In this document: piece after piece, positions 1 through 9,988 of the stretch
How the letters are laid out: each line of letters opens with the position of its first letter
Numbering within the stretch: position 1 is the stretch's first letter
DNA from: Cherax quadricarinatus
Taxonomy: Eukaryota > Arthropoda > Malacostraca > Decapoda > Parastacidae
Length of the DNA: 64,000 bases
Direction of reading: 5' to 3'
NCBI RefSeq assembly: GCF_038502225.1
Contig: NC_091372.1
Span: 9,800,524 to 9,864,523, forward strand
Made by a program: the position numbers and the translations under genes
Notes under the pieces: model-generated
Database searches by the model: none
What the model was told of the DNA's origin: nothing
The model's input: the letters and a program-made list of their open reading frames with translations, nothing else

Positions 1-82
1 AAAGGTTCCTAAATATTTTCAACCTTATAGGTTTTCTATTTGTATCTAAAATATATTTATGAAGAATGTGGGTTTAACTTAC

Positions 83-223
83 CACAGGCACCTGGCTTGA
101 TTGATGGGTCGTTACATATCGCTATATTCAAGAAACACTGGTTAGAGTAAACCGTGCCAGTGCTGTCACAAACAGGTTGGTAGACCTCAGGACAAAACCG
201 GGGACACTCCGGCTGTGTCACAC
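83..223 (-). CDS. Kazal-domain exon, gene C (distal domain)
   Basis: This exon encodes one Kazal serine-protease-inhibitor domain, expected to be secreted and to block a protease through its reactive-site loop. It is bounded by a pyrimidine-rich TTTTCACAG acceptor and a GTAAGT donor. It is 141 bases (47 codons) and phase 1 at both ends, so it can be spliced between other such exons. Six cysteines have spacing C-x3-C-x7-C-x10-C-x6-C-x9-C, with the family signature PVCDSTG..Y.N.C. The second residue after Cys2, the P1 position in Kazal inhibitors, is Glu, which is uncommon. The signal exon assigned to the same gene is about 18.4 kb away at 18646-18583, and the next exon lies outside the window. 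Domain and splice sites are clear; linkage to the other gene C exons is inferred from strand, phase and similarity. Confidence 0.85.
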
Positions 224-590
224 CTGTGAAAATGCAATTATTAAAGAGGCAGTTTGGGCATTTAGAAAGGATAGTACAGAATAAGATGAAGCTAGTAGGC
301 TTATGAAGAACACGAGTGGGTGTATTTGGGAATGAGTTGAACCTGCCTAGCATGAGTTAGTTTGCTGCACGTCTCTCAACCTGTACATTATGAGATAAAT
401 GTGATGGTAACATTGTGAGGTTGTCATGGTAATGCTGGAGTTGTATATATTTAGGTAGAATTACCGACAATATGTAAAAGGCCACAAGTACACCTAATGT
501 GGCATTTTATCGTGGCAACGTTTCGCTCTCCATGAGCTTTGTCAAACCGTTACAAACAGTACATGGACACAGGGTATATATAGACAGAGT

Positions 591-753
591 GAATTGTGAG
601 GTGCGGAGGCGGGTACTAGCGGTAACGGTTTATCGTACGATGTGTCGTAATAGAGAACTGTATGGGAGGAGGTGGGAGAAGGATTTTTCGGAAGGGTATA
701 GAATGTTAACGTTAGGTTTTCTCATCAATCTACGACTTGGGCTGAGTGAGTAA
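591..753 (+). pseudogene. LINE ORF2 C-terminal fragment
   Basis: About 53 codons ending in TAA match the C-terminus of ORF2 in the minus-strand copy (for example VYRTMCRNRELYGRRWEKD). This is the remnant left after 5' truncation. There is no start codon of its own and no separate function is expected. Confidence 0.8.
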
Positions 754-1827
754 GGGGGGGGGGTTGGGTATTCCATACGGGAAGGGGGTTTTCAGGGGGA
801 CACAGCGGGGTCGCCTCCTGGGGAGGGGTGTGAGTGTAGGTGTATGTGGGTATATGAAGGTGTAGATGAATGGCATACATGTATGTAGCATGCAAGTGGG
901 CACAGAAACCAAAGGTGATATCAAGTAATTACGTAGTACCTGAATGGAGAATTCTGTGTTTGATGTGTCAGGGTCGTCATGACCTTCATGTATTAAGTGT
1001 GAATGGTGTCAAGATTATAGTTTTAAGACCGTGAAGAGCTTTAGGGCTTATGTAGAGTGCGCGTTTATAGCCTTTATTGGGCATAAATCATGTGCGATAA
1101 TTGTATCGCAATGAGAGGTTATTAAATTATGTTTGTGTTTAGTGTTGTGGGTTTTTAGCGAGTGTACTGTCTTTATTTTAACATTATATAATGTGCTCAT
1201 CCAGTTGCTGCTAGATGGAACGATAATGACTTCCATAAATTTGTAATGCCTCGTTAAAAGTTTGTAATGGGACAGTATGGTTTAGTCTCTTACTTTATAT
1301 AATGTGCTCAGCCGGTGGAAGAGGCTGTATTAATATTTAGTAATATTTGTTAATATTTATTTAGTATAAGTGTGAGGCTTAGGATTTGATTTTTGATTTA
1401 GGATTTGATTTTGATTTTTTTTCAATGCTTAAAAAGAGATTGTAGTGAGGCACGTATGTATGTGCTTAGGTACTTCTTATTGTATAGGGGTTAATTTTGG
1501 GAAGAGTATGTGATTGTTTTTAACTGAGATTGGGATGTAAGGTTATTACTCTGTTTATCTCCTGTGAAGGTTGTGAACCTTTGTCATATGTCCGTCATAG
1601 TATGTTAACTATACAAATCTGAAAGTTGTATATAGTTTATATTTTATATAGTTTATATAGTTATAGTTTATTTTGTTTATCCAGGTAAACCTCTTTTATG
1701 TCAATTACAATGTGTTGTTAATAATTGGCTAGTGTATGTTGTGTAGGATTGAGGATCCTACTGTATCCATTTTATATCTTAATTTAATATCAAGCTGTAA
1801 AGTTTTTAAATAAAATATAAAAAAAAA
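591..1827 (+). mobile_element. 5'-truncated Tx1/L1-like LINE (copy 1)
   Basis: The insertion carries the last codons of a LINE ORF2, about 1.07 kb of 3' UTR and a terminal A-rich tail (1811-1827). It is flanked by an exact 15-bp target duplication, ATATATAGACAGAGT, at 576-590 and 1828-1842. Its 3' UTR is nearly identical to that of the minus-strand copy at 8877-14292, apart from a small indel near the tail, so both are recent members of one subfamily. The severe 5' truncation is typical of target-primed reverse transcription. Confidence 0.85.
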
Positions 1828-2254
1828 ATATATAGACAGAGTATGCAGCAGCAGCTGTAGTAATACAATATGGTAGAACAATTAACTCACACATGAGTAA
1901 TAGAACATAAAAGCTATGACTTGGGTAACAAAAATTGGTTAGACAAATATTTCTATTGGAGACTGGATTAGAGAAGGTCTGTTTCAAAGTTGATTGTTCT
2001 TCTACAACTTATATCACTACTGCTACAACAACCACCACTAGCATTGCACCTCACTAAGACTGTATATACCTTGCGTGTCCATATATTTATCAATACATGG
2101 ACACACATTAGTTGTACTTGTGGCCTTTTAACGCCCAAGTTATTTAATCAATAATACACGCTGGCTATTCCAAAGTTATATTCATCCACAACTTACTCAT
2201 AACCTAAATAAGCTTATAACAGACAACAAGGCATAATACCGTGATTAGAACAAT

Positions 2255-2375
2255 TCACAACCCGCACATTGGAGAGAGAAGCTTACGACATTTCCAGACC
2301 CGAACTTTTGACATGGTCGAAGTGGGTTCGAAATGCCGTCGTATGTTTCTCTATGTGCGGCTTATTTAAGTTTAT
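2255..2375. repeat. Degenerate foldback element
   Basis: Imperfect inverted arms begin CCGCACAT... and end ...ATGTGCGG, with the inner motif ACGACATTTC / GAAATGCCGTCGT. This resembles the CGAAACGT-type foldbacks seen elsewhere in the window, but is badly decayed. No coding capacity. Confidence 0.4.
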
Positions 2376-2593
2376 AATATCAGTGATCAAAGGTTAACAG
2401 GAAATTATTAGAATTTAGAGACAATATTGGAACAAGCGCATGAGATTACCAGCTAGTCCATGTACCCTAGTATCCAAAAACGTGCTATTTTTTTTTTGTT
2501 TACCTATTTCCCATGTGAACACAAGTAAAACGAGTGTATTGAAATCCAAGGCAAGTGGCAGGACTATGTTTCTGCTTCTTTGCTTCTTTCAAC

Positions 2594-2790
2594 AAATCAG
2601 CCATATCCCACCGAGGCAGGGTAGAACACAAAGGAAACTAAATTTTTCTAACTTTAGTAATGTATACAGAAGGGGTTACTAGCCCCTTGCTCCTGGCATT
2701 TTAGTTGCCTCTTATGACACGCATGGCTTACGGAGGAAGAATTCTGTTTCGTTTCTCCGTGGAGATAAGAGAAAATAAACAAGAACAAGA
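2594..2790 (-). mobile_element. LINE 3'-end fragment (RTE-like family)
   Basis: The segment starts with ATCAGCCATATCCCACCGAGG, which resembles the repeat starts at about 27.24 kb and 40.37 kb. It continues through text I recognise as a common decapod LINE 3' tail. It is too short and diverged to code. The neighbouring stretches 2131-2254, 2376-2593 and 2791-2983 show nothing I can identify. Confidence 0.4.
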
Positions 2791-2983
2791 ACTAGTAAGA
2801 AAATAGCAGAAAACCCAGAGGGGTGTGAATATATATGCTTGTACATGTATGTGTAGTGTGACCTAAATGTAAGAAGTAGCAAGATGTACCTGAAATCTTG
2901 CATGTTCATGAGACAGAAAAGAGACCAGCAATCCTACCATCATGTAAAACAATTACAGGATTCCGTTTTACACTCACTTGGCA

Positions 2984-3288
2984 GGACGGTAGTTCCTCCC
3001 TGGGTGGTTGCTGTCTACCAACCTACTACCACAGGACGGTAGTACCTCCCTGGGTGGTTGCAGTCTACCAACTTACTACCACTGGACGGTAGTACTTCCC
3101 TGGGTGGTTGCTGTCTACCAACCTACTACCACTGGGTGGTAGTACCTCCCTGGGTGGTTGCTGTCTACCAACCTACTACCACAGGATGGTAGTACCTCCC
3201 TGGGTGGTTGCAGTCTACCAACTTATTACCACTGGACGGTAGTACTTCCCTGGGTGGTTGCTGTCTACCAACCTACTACTTAGAACTA
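2984..3288. repeat. 50-bp tandem repeat, about 6 copies
   Basis: The unit starts GGACGGTAGTACCTCCCTGG and repeats every 50 bp with a few substitutions (for example 2984, 3034, 3084). It lies in intronic or intergenic DNA next to the decayed Kazal exon. Non-coding. Confidence 0.85.
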
Positions 3289-3335
3289 GGTCACTACATA
3301 CACTTAAGTATTACTAAGAATGTTCTGTTAGGAAT

Positions 3336-3463
3336 CACAGACACCTGATGATTCATTACATATAGCTAACTTTCAGTTGACATTGGTTACCCATAAATGT
3401 TGCCAGTTGTGTCAAATTGGTAGTTTGAAGGGAAACACCTGGGACACTTCTGCTTTGGCACAC
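3336..3463 (-). pseudogene. Decayed Kazal exon, gene C
   Basis: Downstream of an intact TTTTAACAG acceptor the frame reads a Kazal-like start with KCPRC at the Cys1-Cys2 region and then TTGNIYG. It then breaks: a stop appears in frame, and the rest (..NQC.., ..AICNE..GVC) is recoverable only in other frames, implying at least two indels. The Cys2-Cys3 segment has also lost residues including Cys3. The GTAAGT donor of the paralogous exon at 83-223 is replaced by ATTCC. This looks like a duplicated domain exon that is now dead. It sits in the intron between the intact exons at 15.8 kb and 0.2 kb. Confidence 0.75.
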
Positions 3464-3574
3464 CTGTTAAAATGCATTCAAATATACATGGATGCATTAA
3501 AACATACATGTACATGGATAAATGTACATTATATTTTAATGCATGCATGTACATGTATATATGTACTGTTGGCC

Positions 3575-3659
3575 GCACGCAACCCGATGGTCAGGTACTG
3601 ACTAGGTGCCTGTCCAGTGCCTTCTTGAAAACAGTCAGGGGTCTATTGGTAATCCCCCT
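3575..3659 (-). mobile_element. CR1/jockey-type LINE, 3' piece split by insertion
   Basis: On the minus strand this is the 3' end of the LINE whose RT C-terminal part lies at 14293-14885. The interrupted sequence GGTAATCCCCCT | TATATAGG matches the uninterrupted relative at 39.2 kb (GGTAATCCCCCTTATATA). The two Tx1-like LINEs between 3660 and 14292 caused the split. Confidence 0.75.
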
Positions 3660-3816
3660 CAATTCGCTGCCTGACCACGGTAGAGTGCAGTTGTGCTCTG
3701 CACCCCTCTGCTGTTTTCAGGCGAGCTACCTCATTTCGTCACTCAACCTTCGAGTAGTGAGGACGTGCACTGCTGCTGCCCCTGGCGTTGATTAGTGGCA
3801 GTTATATTTTCACAGC

Positions 3817-5060
3817 ATGGCGCAGGCAAGCCGGAGACGCATAAACACAGTTTGTGTTGAGCTTATCCGTGGGGCTGTGACAGGAACTTCTATGGACCTG
3901 CTACTACCTGCAATCATACGAGATACATATGGTATTGCTGACGAGGAGATATATGGAGTAGCGCTGAATGGCATGATGAGGATCTTTGTCAAGTTTAATT
4001 TGGCAAGTGTGTGAGGCGGTGGTAGACAAGTACCAGGAGGAAACTTTGACAGTTAACTCCGCTGTGACCGTGCGACTTCACGATGTTTCTCGCCATTACA
4101 CATGGGTTAAGATTAGAAATGTGCCATTCGAGGCGGATGATTCTGACATCCGTCTTGCGATGGGCAAATATGGTACAGTACATATGGCCACTGTTGGGAA
4201 GTGGGCCACTGGGCCATACGCAGGGAAACTCGAAGGAATGTATTCTGTGAAGATGACGTTACGTTACCCTATTCCGTCGTACGTAGTGTTGCCAGAATTT
4301 CGTACCTAGGTGTTTGTGACATACGCTGGGCAACGCTGGACCTGTCGGTTATGTGGGTCATATGATCACCTAGCGGCTCTGTGTGGAAGGAGGCGTGGCA
4401 ACATGGAACAAAGGCAACGACATACAGCAGTAGAGAAGGCTGAGGAGCAAGATTTGCCTTATGTGACTGCCTACACAAGGTGGGTCCTGGAGTGAGGAGG
4501 TCGAGAGAGCGGAGGAGATGGAGTCAGCAGGTGTGACGAGGGGGGGGGACACCCCTTCATTGAACGCAGCTCAGGTGTTGGAAGAGGACACCCCGACTGC
4601 GAGTGATAGCGATGTGGAAGACTCATTAGCCATGGCATTAAATGTGTTATTGGCTGACAAGAGTATTGGGAAGGTTGGGAGTCCAGATCTAGTTCTTGGG
4701 TCTGTTGTGGATCAGGGCGTGGAACAGGATCTGCGGTCTGTGCAGTGTGATAAGAATATTTTGATGCAAGCGGTGGAGGTGGAGGTCCACCGGGACAATG
4801 TATCAGACGACATGATGCAAGCAGAGGGAGCATCACGGAAGCACGCTGCTGCGCTATCTGACTCCGAGGACATGAACACGCCTGCTCAGCGCACTGGCAA
4901 AAAGTCCTGGGCGGAAGTTACGCAGAGAGGACACAGCGGCCCTAAGGGGCAGGAGTTGGTCAAGAGCGTTTCTAAAGGGGGGGGGGGAAGAGGGACCGAG
5001 GTGTCACGAAACGATCTGGTGGCAAGACAGTACCAGGGTCAAGAAGGAAAACCACTGTAA
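3817..5060 (+). pseudogene. LINE ORF1 (zinc-knuckle nucleocapsid-like), broken
   Basis: ORF1 of LINE copy 3 is expected to be an RNA-binding protein that coats the element's transcript. The reading starts at the ATG at 3817 (MAQASRRR...), shifts frame near 4000, meets a TAG at 4307-4309 where copy 2 has CAG, and shifts again near 4490. A CX2CX4HX4C zinc knuckle (CRLCGSYDHLAALC) lies just after the TAG. The acidic, serine-rich C-terminal part ends at 5060, a few bases before ORF2. Homology to copy 2 fixes the frame through each break. Confidence 0.75.
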
Positions 5061-5069
5061 GCTTCAAGT

Positions 5070-8000
5070 GCATGACACTGAACATTAATGGATTGAGATC
5101 AGAGAGTGTGTGTATGGTTTAGTGAATATTTGGTGTGTAATAGTGTTGACGTGGTGTTCGTGCAGGAACACAACTACAGACCAGGTTATGAGTTGAAGGT
5201 GAATGGGTATAATGTGTATGTGGAGCATGCGATAAGGTTGAAAGGAGGAGTTGCCATCCTGGTAAGGGAAACTAGCCCGTTCGTAGTGAGACATTGTGAG
5301 GGTGGGGAGGGGAAGGTGATTCGTGTAGATGGGTGGTGGGGTAGGGTACAGAAGAGTTTGGTGTGTGTGTATGGTCCGGCAGAGGGAGATGTGCGCATTA
5401 AGAATAAATTTGTGAAGGATGTCCTAGTATATTATTTGTGTGCTTTGCCGGGTGTAGCTGTAATTGGTGGCGACTGGAATTGTGTGATAAGGCGTAAGGA
5501 TGTGGAACCTAGAGGGGCAGGGTATTGTTTGGGGATTTTGGGGGAATTATTAAATGGAGTGGGGTTAATGGACGTTGGAGGGGGGTGAGGTTGTAGAACA
5601 TACTTTTGTTAGACGTGGATATGCGGGAAGACTGGATCGATTGTATGTGCCCCGAACAGTAATAGTGAGCAGTGTGTGTGTGGTGGACGCGGTTTTTTCG
5701 GATCAGAGGAGTAATGGTGGACCTAGAATGGGAGGGATTGCCTAGAAGGGGTCATGGTTATTGGAAGTTAAATGTGAAGCTTTTGCAGGGTTAGGAATGT
5801 CGTCAGTCTTTTGCGCAATTGTGGGAACGGTTGGTGGATGAGGCGCCGGGGGATGATGAACTGGTAAATTGGTGGGATTTGGTGGCTAAAAATCGTATCA
5901 GAATAATATATTTGTCGTGGGAGGGAAGATAATCGGTTAAATTATGGGTTTCAAAGATATCTTGAAGGGCAGCTGCGTGACTTCTGCAAGAGGAGGAGCA
6001 AGCTATCCAGTGCAGGACATTGAGGGTTTAAAGGAGAGTATTAAGGTATTACAAAACGAGCGTTTTGATGGTGTGCGAATTATGGAAGGATTGGAACAAG
6101 TGCTATGGGGTGATCGGCCGTCGGCTTGCGTGTTAAGAGGCCAGAGAAAGAGGAGAGTGACGATGGAGATGATGGGGTTAAACGTACATGTAGGGATGGA
6201 AGGGTATAGAGTGGGTCAAGCATTGGTAACGACAGAGGGTATGAGTGGATATGTAGACGCTTGGTTTAAGTCATATACGCAAAGCGTGGGCTTCCGTGAG
6301 GTGGCATTGAGGGAAATGGGAGAGTATGTGCAATGTGAGCTTGATGGTCAAGATCGGGTGACATTAGGTGGGCCGATTACGGAGTGTGAGATTCGGCAGG
6401 CATTGTCAGGAGTGAGCTTGGGAAAGGCGCCAGGTATAGACGGACTGCCAAATGATTTCTATGTAAAGAATTGGGGGGGTTCCGAGGGTTTTTTTTAGTA
6501 AGGCTGTTTAACATACTTAAGGCGGCTGAGGTAATGGGAGAGCAGCAATGGACGGCCGTTGTGGTGTTGGTACCGAAAGGGGAGAAGTCAACGGTAATGG
6601 ATTATCGGGCACTTTCGCTTATGTGTGGAGATTATAAGTTGTTTGCGAGAATATTAGGGAACAGAATCAAGAGGGTAATAGGCAAGGTAATTGATAGGGG
6701 GCAATATGGGGTGCCAGGAAGGTCGATGTATGAAGGGCATGGCATGATTCGAGAATTTATAGAGAAACGGGGGGAGTTGGGTGATGGAGGTGTATTGGAG
6801 TTAGATTGGAAGGCTGCTTATGATAGTGTAGAAAGGGAAGCGTTATGGAGGTTCATGCGTTGGCAAGGTTTTGGGGAAGAAATATCTTGGGCAAAATTAT
6901 TGTATCAGGGGGCATCGATGAGGGTGCAGGTTAACGGGAGGCTAGGAGTTAAAATACAGATGCGACGGGGACTGTGCCAAGGCTGCCCACTATCACAAAT
7001 ATTGTTTGAGTGTATACAGGATCCATTTTATAGGGCCATTCGGAGGTGTGTTGCGGGAGGTGGGGAGGGTACTGACCGGGGGGAGGGGGGGGCTGGTATC
7101 GTAGGTTATGTGGATGACACGACTGTTTTGGTGAGAGGTAATGGGGATTTGCTTAGGGTGGGTAAGGTGGTGGATGTGTTTGGGGAGGCTTCAGGTATGA
7201 AAATTAATGTTGAGAAGACTAAGTTTCTAGACCTAAGGGATAGTACAAATGGGGATGAGGTGGTAGGGGGTGGGTGGGTGGAAGGTGGTGGATCAACTAA
7301 TGATATGTGGGATAATTTATGTGAGAAATACACGGGTGGCTCAAGAGGTGAATTCGGTGAGAATAGTGGATGGAGTATTGAAAAGACTTGGTGGTTTGAG
7401 GGCGGCGCAACTAACGCTGCATCAAAGAGTAATAGTGACGAACGTGCTATTGTACAGCAAGATATGGCATGTCGTTGTCATGTACCCGCTGATGAGACGT
7501 GAGGTGAAACGTTTACAACATGGGGTTTTTAGGTTTATATGGGGATCGGGCTGCGAATGGTTAAGTAGAGCGGTGTTAACACTTCCGGTCAGTCGGGGAG
7601 GGCTGGGACTTTTACCTCTGGAAAAAAGGATGATGAGCGTGTACCTAAAACGAAGTTATACAAGGGAGGGGGCGGGAGGGGTGGTGGACTTGTGCGAGTA
7701 AGTAAGGATATGCAACGGTGGTGGGGGGGTAGGGATTTAATAGTTGGCGAGGCCATGTTGAGGTTATTAATGACAGTGAGGGATCCGTAGTGTGTTAAAT
7801 TGCGGGTCCTCGAAGGAGTGGAAGGTAGGTCAGTGGTGGCTGCTGTTGAAGGGGGCATACCCTATGTATGCGTGGAACGAAATATGGACGCGTCTAAAAC
7901 AATTACGTGTAAAACCGGGTGTTCGGGAGGTAATGTTTAGATTTTTACATGGGATTTTGCCGTCTGGGGTTGTCCTATTCAATAGGAGGATAAGGGAGGG

Positions 8001-8391
8001 AGGGGAATGTAGAGCGTGTGGAAGCATGGAGACAATTTTGAATGCGGTATATTTTTGTGACTGTATAGAAGTGGTGCGGGTCTGGTTAGGAAAGGTGTTC
8101 AGGTTAGTGGGTGGGGGAGGGTTGCAGGTGTTGCGGGCTTTAAGTTTGGATATAGGTGGGGTGAGTAAGATGGTGGAGAATGCAGTGGCGTATTTGGTCA
8201 CGGATTTTATATATACGTCATGGGCCATGAGGGAGGTGGGCGTGGATGAGAGGATAAAGGTGTTAGCTGCGACATTTTACAGAACTAAGTGTCGTAATGG
8301 GGAAATTTATGGAGGGAGTTGGGAGACTGCTTTTACTGAGGGCTATCGGAGTTTTAGGTCGAGGGATTTATGGGATTTACGTGCAATGTAA
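5070..8391 (+). pseudogene. LINE ORF2 (endonuclease-reverse transcriptase), broken
   Basis: ORF2 of copy 3 encoded an apurinic-type endonuclease followed by reverse transcriptase. Visible endonuclease landmarks are NINGL, QEHN, VYGPAE and GGDWNCV, and then SDQ where SDH is expected. RT landmarks are GKAPGIDGLPNDFY, YRALSLMCGDYKLF, GVPGRSM, LDWKAAYDSV, GLCQGCPLSQ and the catalytic GYVDDTT. The C-terminus has a zf-RVT-like C..C...C segment (GGECRACGSMETILNAVYFC) in which Asn replaces the His present in copy 2. Frame breaks occur near 5103, 5585, 5940, 6480, 7300-7500 and 7700-7790, several in G-runs, so no functional protein is made. The zinc-binding tail and VPGRS motif point to the Tx1/L1 group. 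Confidence 0.8.
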
Positions 8392-9988
8392 GGGGTCGCG
8401 GCGGGCTGGCTTCCCGATAAGGACAGTGTGAAAGGGATTAGTGTGGAAGAGAATGAATATAGTACTGAGACATAAGTGCCTTTGACTGTGTGATGAGCGG
8501 GTTGTGTGTTGTGAACGATACAAGTTCTTCAATTTAATTATTAATTATGCAATTGACAAAGGACGACAGACGTCGTAATGTGATGGAATATTATATATCT
8601 GCAACGAAATTATTGGTATGTGTGTAATGAAATGACAATGTGGGTGCACTGTGTGAATGCGAAATATATATATATATACACGAAGTATTGCGTGTGGTAA
8701 GAAGGCATCAGTATTTATCGACGTGTGAAGGTCATGCACTGTTATGTTTTGTGCTAACAGACTTGCATCTTAGTAGTGGTTTTAATGATATGGGTGAAAT
8801 ATTTTTAGAAAGCTTGACTTATCCTGTTTTCTTAATACATATTGTTTTTTCATGGGAGCTCTATAGAGCCCGTAGGTTTTTTTTTTTTATATTTTATTTA
8901 AAAACTTTACAGCTTGATATTAAATTAAGATATAAAATGGATACAGTAGGATCCTCAATCCTACACAACATACACTAGCCAATTATTAACAACACATTAT
9001 AATTGACATAAAAGAGGTTACCCATATACACACAAACTTTTCCATATAACATACTATGATAAACAAAATAAACTATAACTATATAAACTATATAAAATAT
9101 AAACTATATACAACTTTCAGATTTGTATAGTTAACATACTATGACGGACATATGACAAAGGTTCACAACCTTCACAGGAGATAAACAGAGTAATAACCTT
9201 ACATCCCAATCTCAGTTAAAAACAATCACATACTCTTCCCAAAATTAACCCCTATACAATAAGAAGTACCTAAGCACATACATACGTGCCTCACTACAAT
9301 CTCTTTTTAAGCATTGAAAAAAATCAAAATCAAATCCTAAATCAAAAATCAAATCCTAAGCCTCACACTTATACTAAATAAATATTAACAAATATTACTA
9401 AATATTAATACAGCCTCTTCCACCGGCTGAGCACATTATATAAAGTAAGAGACTAAACCATACTGTCCCATTACAAACTTTTAACGAGGCATTACAAATT
9501 TATGGAAGTCATTATCGTTCCATCTATCAGCAACTGGATGAGCACATTATATAATGCTAAAATAAAGACAGTACACTCGCTAAAAACCCACAACACTAAA
9601 CACAAACATAATTTAATAACCTCTCATTGCGATACAATTATCGCACATGATTTATGCCCAATAAAGGCTATAAACGCACACTCTACATAAGCCCTAAAGC
9701 TCTTCACGGTCTTAAAACTATAATCTTGACACCATTCACACTGAATACATGAATAAGGTCATGACGACCCTGACACATCAAACACAGAATTCTCCATTCA
9801 GGTACTACGTAATTAGTTGATATCACCTTTGGTTTCTGTGCCCACTTGCATGCTACATACATGTATGCCACTCATCTACACCTTCATATACCCACATACA
9901 CCTACACTCACACCCCTCCCCAGGAGGCGACCCCGCTGTGTCCCCCTGAAAACCCCCTTCCCGTATGTAATCCCCAACCCCCCCCCCC

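Larger units (their letters stand above)
477..2128. mobile_element. TA-flanked MITE split by a LINE insertion
   Basis: The ends form 25-bp terminal inverted repeats at 477-501 and 2104-2128, with one mismatch. They begin AAAGGCCACAAGTAC. A TA dinucleotide flanks each end (475-476 and 2129-2130), as expected of Tc1/mariner-type elements. Removing the nested LINE (591-1827 plus one target copy) leaves about 400 bp with no coding capacity, so this is a non-autonomous element. Confidence 0.75.
3660..8876 (+). mobile_element. Tx1/L1-like LINE, near full length, degraded (copy 3)
   Basis: This is a plus-strand non-LTR retrotransposon with a 5' UTR of about 150 bp, ORF1 (from 3817), ORF2 (to 8391) and a 3' UTR to about 8876, where it abuts the poly(T) of the opposite-strand copy 2. 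An 8-bp repeat, ATCCCCCT, flanks the combined 3660-14292 insertion (3652-3659 and 14293-14300). ORF1 is roughly two-thirds identical by eye to that of copy 2 over the zinc-knuckle region, so this is an older or different subfamily. Several stops and frameshifts make it inactive. Its own poly(A) tail is missing. Confidence 0.8.

Noticed and set aside
3817..8391. Active autonomous LINE
   Set aside because: A TAG in ORF1 and at least six frame breaks in ORF2 rule out function for this copy.
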